Assembly: GCA_018136815.1 (NCBI GenBank)
Contig: CM030942.1
Span: forward strand, 3,325,396 to 3,389,395
DNA length: 64,000 nt
Source of the DNA: Isochrysis galbana
Lineage: Eukaryota; Haptophyta; Isochrysidales; Isochrysidaceae
Reading direction: 5' to 3'
Of the stretch, positions 51,916 to 60,956 are shown piece by piece (positions within the stretch are counted from its first letter, which is position 1; every line of letters begins with the position of its first letter). The translations under genes and the position numbers were made by a program. The notes under the pieces were generated by a model. The model did no database searches. It worked only from the letters and a program-made list of their open reading frames with translations, and was not told where the DNA came from.

Positions 51916-52829
51916 AAGTGCAACGGCTATCCTGAATGACATGATGACCCTTGATTGATGGTTGGGATGTTACACAGCTACTGCGGTATGAAATCATACG
52001 CGAGTGGGCTTCGATTAATAGTGTAGAATTATATACGGATTAAAATAAATTTGTATTTATATTACATTTGCGCTGCGCGTGCATTCAAAGAGGTGGTGCC
52101 ACGCAGGACGCGCGCACGTGCGCGCGCTCTATAGTGTAGTAGTTCGTGTCTTCTCGTCGATCGTCGGGCATCATTCGATCATCCCGTTCTCGTTCATCGT
52201 TCAGCGCTCCCGAAGTCGCGTTCCGTCAAAAGAGGGCCAGGTGATAGTTTTGTTTTCGCTTAGAATGTTATTATGTTAATATGGATTTGGATTTGGAGGC
52301 GCGAGGACGTGGCGCGTGCGCATAGCAACTTTTTCCCCACGGCACCCCACGTTAGACACGCATTTCAGACCGTCGCTGAACACCTGCGGCTAATCAGCCT
52401 AAGTCTTCATCTTCTTCGTCTTTTTCTCATTCTCCTCGTCCTCGATCCTGTTGTCCATGTCGTTCTGCTGGCAGGCGACCAGGTCCCTTGGTTGAGCCTG
52501 GCGTGACAGGGGGGAGGGGGGGAGGGGTGGGGGTGGGGGGTTCAGGGGGTGGGTCGGTAGAAGTCACAAGGGTAGAAAGGGGACGGAAGAAGTCTCGCGC
52601 CTTCACTAACTACGGTTTCACCCATATTCTCAGCATATTCTCGGTTACAAAATTTTCTTAAAAAAGGGGAGGAATCCCTACAATAAGGGATGGCGAGTTG
52701 CCCTTCGACCCTCAAAATTGGGGGGCGGTGCTTTATTTTCATACTAAATGAAGGGAGTGGGGTGAAAAATTGAACTTGACCTCAGGTTTCACCTTCTCAA
52801 GGATCAAGATCAAGGACCCTTATGACTTA
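51916..52829. other. Intergenic, no gene recognised
   Basis: AT-rich 51960-52070, then mixed. On the minus strand 52505-52400 reads QPRDLVACQQNDMDNRIEDE and EENEKKTKKMKT with a stop, which could be the last exon of an unseen gene; unsupported. G-rich tract 52507-52550. Confidence 0.4.
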
Positions 52830-53090
52830 TGACCTTTTTGGTGCTTGTCTCTTGTCTCCGAGGGGAATGGGAATGGGGGGTGGTCAGAGCAATGGGCAAT
52901 GGGCTGGCGAGCGCGGGCCAAGGCGTGCGATCTGTGTCCAGTTTTATGGGAGAGTCTGGGCAGTTGAGGTGAGCGTCCCCTGCATGCCAAGTGGAAGTGG
53001 CAGCGCAGGGGGACGGGTCCAGGTGGTTCTCGTTCCACATCAGGGGGGGGTTCGAGTGGATCACCATGGCCCCCCGCCATGATGATCCAT
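52830..53090 (-). repeat. Subfamily B element, minus copy
   Basis: Reverse complement shares AACGAGAACCACC, CCCCCTGCGCTGCC, CTGCCCAGACTCTCCC and ACACAGATCGCACGCCTTGG with 51130-51510. Confidence 0.6.
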
Positions 53091-53254
53091 CATAAGATTA
53101 GTGAGGAACATATTTTAAATGCGTTTTGAATACCCACGCCTTCTCACCCTGTCCAAACCTCCGCACCCGCACCATGCACGTCATGGTGGCTAAGCAGAAA
53201 AACGAATCGCTCAATAGTGAAAGGGACCTCTACTCATCTTCTGTGACCCGCCCT

Positions 53255-53914
53255 TCACGGTTCTTCCTCCTCGTCATCATCACTGTTCTCCTCTTGTATC
53301 TCGTCGGCGTGATCCTCGTCATCGTCCTCGTTGTCGTCCAGTGGCTTTCCCCAATGTTTGGTCTTGTTGTCCCCGAGCATAAAATCGTCGTTGAGGAAGG
53401 AAGCATTGCTCTTCTTTCCAGCTTGCCTGACGGATGCGGAGTGAGAGCCGCGCCGCAGAATGTCCAAGAAGCTGTCCCGTGATAGGTCCAAAGGCGCGCT
53501 AGGAGGAGCGTCATTCATCGTGGCTCCAGTCCCTCGTCGCTGCCGTTTCAGTATCCTCTTCCGCTCTGGCTTGTCTTTCTGTGCAGTACGCACCGCATTG
53601 AACAGTTGCACTACACCACGGGTGGCGATCTTCCGCAGGGACTTTTCTAGCACTACATTCGAAGCACTCGCCGCAGACACTTGGCCTTGCTTATCTCTCA
53701 AGGTTAGATGGCCATGAGTTGCCAGCATCTTCTTTGCTCGGCTTATGGCGAGCGCCTCCTTTTCCTCCTGCTTTGCCTCATCAATTTTGCGTACAGTCGA
53801 AGATCGCTTGGCAAGAATGGGCGTCGTGCTCGACGCTGGTAGATCGTATCCAAGCAGCCGCGCCGCCACATCCTCGAGTCTGACCTTGGGCGCCTCGTCG
53901 GTGGCACGGGGCAT
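53255..53914 (-). CDS. RRP15: RRP15-like 60S ribosome biogenesis factor
   Basis: 219 residues, one exon, ATG at 53914 (MPRATDEAPKVRLEDVAARL). The Rrp15 signature is present: ILAKRSSTVRKIDEAKQEEK (about 33-52), then LEKSLRKIATRGVVQLFNAV (about 88-107), followed by a basic stretch (KPERKRILKRQRRG) and SRDSFLDILRRG. Rrp15 is a nucleolar protein needed for early pre-rRNA processing of the large subunit. The end is strongly acidic (DDNEDDDEDHADEIQEENSD). It and RPA1, 3.4 kb away, both serve rRNA synthesis, but they lie on opposite strands and share no visible regulation. Confidence 0.9.
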   Translation of the reverse strand: MPRATDEAPKVRLEDVAARLLGYDLPASSTTPILAKRSSTVRKIDEAKQEEKEALAISRAKKMLATHGHLTLRDKQGQVSAASASNVVLEKSLRKIATRGVVQLFNAVRTAQKDKPERKRILKRQRRGTGATMNDAPPSAPLDLSRDSFLDILRRGSHSASVRQAGKKSNASFLNDDFMLGDNKTKHWGKPLDDNEDDDEDHADEIQEENSDDDEEEEP

Positions 53915-54240
53915 GGCGGACTGCGCTGGCCACGCAGGTTAAGGGGGCCTCGTGCGTGGCCTTCCCTCGCCTTTAGGTTTCATGCGTGAACCGCAGAAAA
54001 ACACATTCGCACGAGCTAGGACTCCCCCTCTTCTATCCGGGTGGGTGTGAATCTGTGAATCCCTCGTCTTTCTTTATCTTTAGGAAAATGAAAATGCTAG
54101 TATAGTAGTGATTCCATACTCTAGCTAGGCATACGCACGGTGTCCGAATGAGTTTTGTAGTATAAGTGGTATCCATAGTGTCCGTGGGTTAATTGGGACC
54201 TCGTGGCCCTCTCTCTCGGACCTTCGCCCTCGCAAGGCTG
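53915..54240. other. RRP15 5' flank, no gene recognised
   Basis: Mixed composition; CTTTATCTTTAGG pyrimidine-rich stretch and TAGTATAGTAGTG simple repeat. Confidence 0.45.
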
Positions 54241-54956
54241 TCGCATTCGCGAATCGACGCTCGTTAGGCTTCTCTCTTCTCTTCGTTCGGTATTTATCGT
54301 TATAATTCGCTCGTTCTCGTTCTCGGTTAAAAACTTCGTGTGGACGCCTAGGATCTAGGGTTGTGGAGCGCCCTCTCTCGTTCTCTTGAAGAGAAGGGAA
54401 GTTTCCCCACCTTTCTCCTTTCTTCCTCCCAGGCGCCTCGCAAATAGGTCTAATTTGCTATCTCCCCGCGTTTCTTTACCTGCCTCTGGGGGCAATCAGG
54501 TTTAATTTGCCATCTCCCCTTGGAGATCGATTTAGATTCGCTGCTTGGGTGAGAGAATCTTCAACTAAGTTTATACTTGGTTGACCCATGGGGGGGCACG
54601 AGCCCCCCCCTTCTCTCCACTCCTCCCCTGCCATGGGGGAGGAACCACCCATCCTCCTGGCATGCCTGATGGCTTGCTAGGAGGCCACTGCCCTACTGAC
54701 CCACTCCCTTCCCCACAGGCTCGCCCCATTCGCCCATCCTGGCCCCTCGTGACCAGCCCAATGCTCCAACCCGTATCCTGTTGTTTTCAGTATCGTTGGA
54801 TCCGACGTCCTGTCGTCAGTCGTCATCCGTCGCTCTCGCTCTCGTCGCTCTCGCTCTCGTAACACTCGTACCCTACAAACTCTCCTCGCCTCACCAGCCA
54901 CTGCCAACACAGCCCTCCTCTCACTCACCCTCGCCTCTCGCCTCTCGCTCGATGTC
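54241..54956 (+). repeat. Long dispersed repeat, copy 2, interrupted by a CAACTAAG-family fragment (54563-54775)
   Basis: The two halves 54241-54540 and 54790-54956 match 35470-35780 and 36005-36190. Between them AACTAAGTTTATACTTGGTT at 54563 starts a family element that ends near 54775 (CCAATGCTCCAACCC) without a T-rich tail, replacing about 220 bp present in copy 1. Confidence 0.8.
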
Positions 54957-55026
54957 GAGTCCATTCGATGATGTGTTGCACCCTTGAGCGTCGACGCGCG
55001 CGCTGGTGTCATGGAGATTGCGGTGA

Positions 55027-55204
55027 CCTCTCGGCGGGGGTACCACGTTAGAACTTATATCGTCATATGCCATCTTGTTAGCTAGCATTCCCAGCCACAT
55101 CCACCGGACGAGCCATGCGCCAACCGCGCACACCCCCATCGCGGGGGAGGGGCTCCGTTGCCGTCGAAGGGCTACGGTCCCGCAGCACTAAGGTTATACT
55201 AACA
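55027..55204 (-). mobile_element. Solo-like LTR with primer-binding site, copia-type
   Basis: On the minus strand the LTR runs from 55204 (TGTTAGTATAACC) to about 55046 (CTAACG), followed by TGGTACCCCCGCCGAGAGG, the same primer-binding-like string that follows the LTR at 60451-60600. No internal element sequence is recognised beyond it. It sits about 70 bp upstream of the coiled-coil gene start. Confidence 0.65.
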
Positions 55205-55275
55205 CAACAATAAAACTCTGACGGAGGGAGAGAGTGCGGCGCGGCGGGCACTGGGGCGCCTCCCTACGCGACGAG

Positions 55276-56736
55276 ATGAGCAGCAGGGCGTCTAAGCCCG
55301 TGCGCCCTTCTGCCGACCCACGGCGCACGGCACCGTCGCGTGCAAGACAGGTGGCCCATAACGCGCCACCCAGTAGCGACGAGAGCGAGAGCGAGTCCTC
55401 CGACGACAGCGAGGTGGAGCGGTTGGCGTCGGCATACAATGGGAAGCCCAAGGCACAGATGGCGCAGAAGCCCACTGCCGAACAGATCAAGGAGGCGGAG
55501 GCACGGGGTGCGATGGAAGCAGAGCTCCGTGCTGCGCAGGCCGCGCAGATGGCCGTGGAGCACGCTGTCGCTGAGGCGCATGCTGCGTGCCGTGAGCAGC
55601 TCGCCGCGCTGGAGATTCGCGCCACGGAGACCGGTACTGCTCTCGCTGAGGCCACCAAGCGCGCTGCGGCGCTGGAGGAGCAACTAGCGCAAGCTGACGA
55701 CGCTTACGTCGGACAACAGTCTCGACTGGACTCTGTGACACAAGAACTCGCCACCTTGAAGGCCGCTCATGCAGAGCAAACAGAGCTGGTCAAGGCACTG
55801 CAAGAAGAGCGGGCAGTACTAGAAGAGAGGGCGAACAAGGCGGACGCCACAGTTGAGGAGCTGGAGCTCGCCATACTGCGCGCCCGCGACATCTGTGAGG
55901 CCAAGGAGACTGAGATAACACAGGCACGATCAGCTCTCCTTGCCGCATCTGAGGCAGCGGCTGCCAGGTTGGAGGAAGCCGTGTCCGAGGCACGTCGAGA
56001 AGAGGAGGAACGACTGTCTAAAGCGAATGCTGCTCGGCTGCGAGCGGCCGTCGCGGAGGCCGAGGCGGAGGCTGAGGCTCGGGTAAGGAAGGATCTTCAG
56101 GCCCTCCGACTAGAAAGAGAGCGGGCCGAACATCGCATTGCCGAAGTTGAGCGTCTGGCGGAGGAACGCTTGACAGCGGCAATGAAGCAATCGACGGAGG
56201 AAAGTGAGAAGGCGGAACGCGAGGCGGCGCTACGGCAGCGCGAGGCCGTGCGTGCGGCGCTCGAAGTGGCGTCACGTGCGCAGCAACGGGCTGTCGAAGC
56301 TGCGACGAAAGCTGGCGCGGAGGCGGCGCTGAAAGATGCTGAGGCGGAGGCTGTCAAATCGAAGGCGGCAGCAGTGCGTGCGGCTGTTAAGGAGGCCGAG
56401 GCTCGTGCGGAAGAGTCCAAGGCGCGAGCCGTGGAGGCGGCAGTGGCAGCAGTGCACGCAGCACGGAGGGCCGATGAGGAGAAGAAGGATCTTGTGGAGC
56501 GTGAGAAAGCGGCGGCGGATGCGGCGGAGGGCGAGGAGCGTGCGGCACTCGCTGCTGAGCTGGCACAGATGCAAGATGCAATACGCAACGCGGTTCGTGG
56601 GAGCGAGCGGGAGAGGGCCAACCTTGCGCGTGTTGGGAAGGCGCCATTCTCGCAAGCGTCACGTGCGGCTGCCATCCACGCTGAAGCCGTTAAGCGTGCT
56701 CTCACTACGGAAGCAGGTGAGGCAACGGAAGTCTAG
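55276..56736 (+). CDS. Long coiled-coil protein
   Basis: 486 residues, one exon. MSSRASKPVRPSADPRRTAP and an acidic Ser stretch (SSDESESESSDDSEVERL) precede about 380 residues of nearly continuous coiled coil, rich in Ala, Glu, Arg and Lys (SRLDSVTQELATLKAAHAEQ; VRAAVKEAEARAEESKARAV). The C-terminus becomes less helical (NLARVGKAPFSQASRAAA). No signal, membrane segment or enzyme motif. Could be cytoskeletal, centrosomal or an organelle scaffold. GTG-type codons upstream in frame are not used; the ATG at 55276 is the first Met and lies 71 bp after the solo LTR. Confidence 0.75.
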   Translation: MSSRASKPVRPSADPRRTAPSRARQVAHNAPPSSDESESESSDDSEVERLASAYNGKPKAQMAQKPTAEQIKEAEARGAMEAELRAAQAAQMAVEHAVAEAHAACREQLAALEIRATETGTALAEATKRAAALEEQLAQADDAYVGQQSRLDSVTQELATLKAAHAEQTELVKALQEERAVLEERANKADATVEELELAILRARDICEAKETEITQARSALLAASEAAAARLEEAVSEARREEEERLSKANAARLRAAVAEAEAEAEARVRKDLQALRLERERAEHRIAEVERLAEERLTAAMKQSTEESEKAEREAALRQREAVRAALEVASRAQQRAVEAATKAGAEAALKDAEAEAVKSKAAAVRAAVKEAEARAEESKARAVEAAVAAVHAARRADEEKKDLVEREKAAADAAEGEERAALAAELAQMQDAIRNAVRGSERERANLARVGKAPFSQASRAAAIHAEAVKRALTTEAGEATEV

Positions 56737-56817
56737 TTTGTCATGTCTTAGATCTTGGAGCTGCCGTACTCCATACATGAGAGTTTTCAATCCTCAGATC
56801 AAGAAAAGATTTTTATC

Positions 56818-57605
56818 TAAACGAATTTTAGACCAACTAAGTTTATACTTGGTTGACCCATGGGGGGGCACGAGCCCCCCCCTCCCTCCACTCCTCCCCT
56901 GCCATGGGGGAGGAACCACCCATCCTCCTGGCACGCCTGATGGCTTGCCAGGAGGCCACTGCCCTACTGACCCACTCCCTTCCCCACAGGCTCGCCCCAT
57001 TCGCCCATCCTGGCCCCTCGTGACCAGCCCATCGCTCCAACCCCCCTCCCCCCCTGTCGACAGGCAGACAGGTGCAGATTGGGGGCCCCAGAGGCTCGGG
57101 AGCACCAGCGAGGGAGAGGCAGGGGAGGCCAGGGCCCAGCCCCAGCCTCCTCTGCCCCCTGAGCTGGCCTCCAGGAGCCTCCAAGGGCCGCCACAGGGCA
57201 GCTGGAGGCCTGCCGCAGGCGCGCCATCGCGCGTGCCTGCAGGAGAGGGGAGAGAGCGCGCGGAGAAGGGGGTGGGCGGAGCGAGAGCTCCGCTCACCGG
57301 AAAATAGGTAAGTCCCGCACCTGTTTACAGGATAAGTCGGGGCTGAGGCCGCCGCCCACTCGGAGACACAGGAGGAAGGGGGGGAATGATCACCGGGGGG
57401 AGGCGCGGGCCACCGGACCATATCTAAGCCCTTCACCCCTATCCCCCTAGTAGTGCACGGGGGGAGTCGCCTTATGGCGGGGGAGAAGGGCCGGGGGAGT
57501 GGGGGTGTAGAAAGTTCTCCTACGTGAGTAGAAAGTAGAGGGTCCACGGCCGCGGGTGCGGTGAGACTATTAAAAGGTTTATTTTTTTTTAAACGAATTT
57601 TAGAC
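56818..57605 (+). mobile_element. Complete CAACTAAG-family element with 16-bp target-site duplication
   Basis: TAAACGAATTTTAGAC occurs at 56818-56833 and 57590-57605. The 756-bp element between them starts CAACTAAGTTTATACTTGGT and ends GGTTTATTTTTTTTT. It carries all family landmarks, including CACCGGACCATATCTAAGCC and GTAGTGCACGGGGGGAG near the end. A GGTAAGT...TTACAGG pair at 57307-57331 looks like a mini-intron but nothing around it is coding. Non-autonomous retroposon-like. Confidence 0.9.
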
Positions 57606-57956
57606 AAACATGCGAACAAAACGATCAGGAACTTACCATATTCTTACCGCACACGCGGCCGTGGAATCACCACTTACACGCAACATACTTTCTACACCCC
57701 CACTCCCCCGGTCTAGAGGTCTAAACGGCTCAAATTCAAATTTTAACTCTTTACTGCCGAAGCCGAAGCGCCAAAATTGGAGCTTTCACAATTTCTTTTG
57801 TCAACTGCTCGCTACCCGCTCATCCGTAGCCCCCAAGCTCTCAGGAGACTCTGAGGGACATCCCCCCCATCCCCCCACACCCTTGGATGGCCGAACAGCC
57901 GAACAGCCCATAGATTCGGTGCATCGAGACTTTTCCAAACATGAATCAAGTGAAAA
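57606..57956. other. Inverted element-tail fragment (57636-57712), then unrecognised DNA
   Basis: ACCGCACACGCGGCCGTGG and ACTTTCTACACCCCCACTCC at 57645-57708 are the reverse complement of the tail of the element just to the left, giving a tail-to-tail arrangement. Confidence 0.6.
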
Positions 57957-58160
57957 ACTGAACAAAAAAAAACAACCTTTTAATATTCTCGCCTCGCGCG
58001 TGGCTATGGTGCAACTAATGTAGCCACGTCCATTCCCCTCCCTCGCCCCCACTCCTCGCCTTGCGGCTACTCCCCTCGTGCTCTACCTAGGGGCTCAGGT
58101 CGTGTGGGTGGTCCGGGCTGGCCGGGGTGCACCTGTCCCCAGCGGAATGTTCCCGCCTCC
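57957..58160 (+). repeat. ATATTCTCGCC / CTTGCGGC dispersed repeat, third copy
   Basis: AAAACAACCTTTTAATATTCTCG, GTAGCCACGTCCATTCCC, GCCTTGCGGCTACTCCCCTCG, TAGGGGCTCAGGTCGTG and GGGGTGCACC match the 32.7-33.0 kb copy in order. Confidence 0.75.
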
Positions 58161-58457
58161 CCCCTGTGCCACCGAGTGACCTGTTTATTGCAAGTGCGCT
58201 TCGAGATCCCATCTCCTCTAAGTATCATGGCGTTGTCTCGTTGTCGCGTTGTCGTGTTTTGCGTCTGTCTCCGGTCGTATGGCCGATTAGAAGAGGAGCA
58301 ACGCAGCTACTTAGGTGAGCCTCTCGGCAAGGCCGAGCGCTTTCGCCACGAGGCTGCATTTCTCGCTCATTCGCAGTCTACCTTTTTCATTTTCAAAAAA
58401 CACGGGGGTGCTGAGTTTCTCCATTTTTTTCAGCTTAGGTTTTCTTCCCTGTGCGAC
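58161..58457. other. Intergenic, no gene recognised
   Basis: T-rich tract 58375-58445; no coding signal. Confidence 0.45.
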
Positions 58458-58630
58458 AACTAAGTTTATACTTGGTTCGCCCATGGGGGGGCACGAGCCC
58501 CCCTCTCTCTCCACTCCTCCCCTGCCGTGGGGGAGGAACCACCCATCCTCCTGGCATGCCTAATGGCTTGCCAGGAGGCCTCTGCCCTGCTGACCCACTC
58601 TCCCACTGACAGGCACGCCCGGTTGTTGTA
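58458..58630 (+). mobile_element. CAACTAAG-family 5' fragment
   Basis: CAACTAAGTTTATACTTGGTTCGCCC through GAACCACCCATCCTCCTGGC to CCACTGACAGGCACGCCC, then breaks. Confidence 0.75.
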
Positions 58631-58990
58631 TTCCTGCCCATCTGAAGGCTGTAGGCATGAATATTCGTGTAAGGTACGCGCTCACAATTACAATTGAACA
58701 GTTCCCCGTGTTGCCACTGACGCACAAGACACACAGATTCGGATTCCCCATGGTCTCAAGTCCAGGTTTGCAGATTTTGGTCTCGAAATTTGCGATTCGA
58801 ATTTTGTTTTTGCTGTTACTATTATTGTTGGCTCGTTTAAGGTAATAAACCGGCATGACTTCGACTTCTCGTTCTGCAGTCGCCCTGCGAGACTCTCCCT
58901 CTCTCTCTCTCCGTCCGCCTCTCCTCGTCCGACGGCAGGAAGATTCGTCTAAAACATTCTCCGGTCCCAAGATATCTCGTGGGGGGTCTC
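58631..58990. other. Intergenic, no gene recognised
   Basis: AT-richer stretch 58650-58850 with no open frame of note; CT-rich at 58890-58930. Confidence 0.45.
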
Positions 58991-60600
58991 TCCGCGCTCC
59001 GCGAGGGAAAGGAGCCTACCTCCCTCCTTCGGAATCGATATAGCCCCTTGGTTGAATTTGATTTTCCATAGTGGTTGTAGATCAGCTTTAAGTTTGATAG
59101 CATCCCTTTCGTTGTTGGTCCAATATTTGCGTTGGGAAGGAGGTGCGGCTATCTCTTCTTGACATTTGTGAGCTAATGACTCAGATATGTCTGATGTCTG
59201 GCGTGATACACGAGAGAACTTTGATAACAAGTTGATCGTTCGTCTTTTGTTTGTTGGAGGGCCTTTTTGCATTGAGACTATGAAGGTGAGCGATGAGGTT
59301 GGTGATTGAGTGTTCATTGATGCCGATCGTGAGGAGAGAGACGGAGTCCCATTCAGTATCATGCTCCATCAGGGTGAGATCATCTACATCTTGGTGACAT
59401 TGCTGATAGAGGATCTTATACGCTTTGGCGCCATCGTGAGGAGCTTGAGATGTTAGCATCTCACGTATGTTTGAGTTAGAGATGTGTTCCATAAGATACG
59501 AGAACAAAATTCTCTTCCTCTTGATATGGTCATGAAGTTGTTGCCTAGCGGCCGTCCTGACGGACCCATCAGCATTGTAAAATTGGAACATTGGTAGGCC
59601 TCCGAATATTGCTCGGTCAGTGTTGGGATCTTGTTCAAGGTAGCCCCCAACATCAAGGCCTAACATACATGTGGTGAGGTCGGCATCACCAATGTAATCT
59701 CGCGAAAATGCATTGCCGAAATCGCGACAGAAGAGTTCAAATGGTCGGCCGGGAGTGCCATCAAAAGGACGGCAACGATACTTGCGGGAGTCATAGTCAT
59801 CCAAGTTGGATTCACCCATCATGAATGCAAATTCTTGTTGTTGAAGATGATGCGCCGCGAGGTTCGGCGCTAGATGTGGCGATGGAGCAGGCGGTTTGCG
59901 GATCGGTTCCGCTTCAAGATCGGGGTTGAGAAAATGTGAGGTATATGAGCTCATCGAATTTGTCCAGGATTCACAAAGCATTGGCATTGGAAGTTGGAGC
60001 AAAAACAGATGTGCTTGAGGGTGAATGGTGGAGCAGCGGTGAGATTCGATCCACCATTCCTCGGACGTGAGAGACTCGCCTGCGTACCAGCGAGCCATGG
60101 CCATTTCAATCACGTCGTCAGCGTAAAAGTGATATAGATTCCACTGGGAAAGTTGAAGCTGTTCACCGTCAACCAGAGAATGTTTTTGGGTGGTGATGAG
60201 CTTCAGTTGTGGCGAGAATTCGACGCGCCGGCTGCGCGTGGGCGACGACAGTGCTCGTTGGCCCCATTGAGAAGCGTGGGATCCAACAGCTGCTCCCTTG
60301 AGCGGGTTCGGGGATTCGAACAACTCATTTTGCTTGAAAAGTTGTTCGGTGTCTGTGTTTGGTCCAACCTTGTGTTGGGTGAAGAAATCCGGAGAACGCG
60401 CGCTCAGTCGCGCGCAGAGGAGGGACAAACTCCTCTCGGCGGGGGTACCATGTTTAGCCCAACGCATCTTGGGTCCAGTGACTGTGAGTAGAGCAATGTA
60501 GATCAGAGTAACCATTGAAGGCTAGCTAGCGCGACAAGCCAATGACGGTGCGTCGACGACGATGACGTCACCCCTCGGGAACAGTAACCCCTACAAAACA
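58991..60600 (-). mobile_element. Copia-like LTR retrotransposon, 5' end: 150-bp LTR, primer site and Gag
   Basis: The LTR is 60451-60600 (minus strand TGTTTTGTAGGGG to GGGCTAAACA, 5'-TG...CA-3'). The primer-binding-like string TGGTACCCCCGCCGAGAGG follows directly. Gag starts best at ATG 59954 (MSSYTSHFLNPDLEAEP) and shows YRCRPFDGTPGRPFELFCRD, FGNAFSRDYIGDADLTTCML, HDHIKRKRILFSYLMEHISN and LVIKVLSCITPDI, a UBN2-type Gag layout. A frameshift at about 59185 moves the frame to ISESLAHKCQEEIAAPPSQR. Nothing of protease, integrase or RT follows; the element is truncated near 59.0 kb. The 3' LTR is absent from the window. Confidence 0.8.
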
Positions 60601-60956
60601 ACTCAGGTTAAACAGGGTTTCAAATACGGCAAATAAGGTCTGTATTTGGTCTGCGAACAAATACGGTGAATACGTATTTCCCATCTAGGGGAGGGACACC
60701 GCCTGCCCTGGGAGGGACACCGCCTGCCCCGGTAGGCGCAAAGGGTTGGTGTAGGGGACCTGCCTTCCCCTTCCCCTTCCCCTTCCGCTGTGGGGGGGAG
60801 AGCCTTTCTCTCCCCTCCCCAGCGAGAGAGAGAAAGAGAGAGAGGGAGAGAGAGAGGGAGAGGGAGAGAGCGATGGGTGCGCGGGGAGGAGGGAGGCCCC
60901 GGCGCAACGCCACACTCCCGCCCCTCACTAGCGGTCCGCCTCCGGCCCCACCGCAG
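60601..60956. other. Ankyrin gene 5' flank: tandem GGGAGGGACACCGCCTGCCC and (GA)n
   Basis: GGAGGGACACCGCCTGCCC is present twice in tandem (60690-60728); CTTCCCCTTCCCC repeats follow, and (GA)n lies at 60820-60870. An ATG at 60872 could begin a first exon, but its frame does not join the ankyrin exon without a splice I could not confirm. Confidence 0.45.

Noticed and set aside
56097-56705. Ser/Ala-rich minus-strand frame over the coiled-coil gene
   Set aside because: Mirror of GCG/GAG-rich coiled-coil codons; no independent signal.
57307-57331. GGTAAGT...TTACAGG mini-intron inside the CAACTAAG element, suggesting an introner
   Set aside because: The surrounding DNA is not coding and the insertions here are intergenic, so there is no evidence for intron generation.
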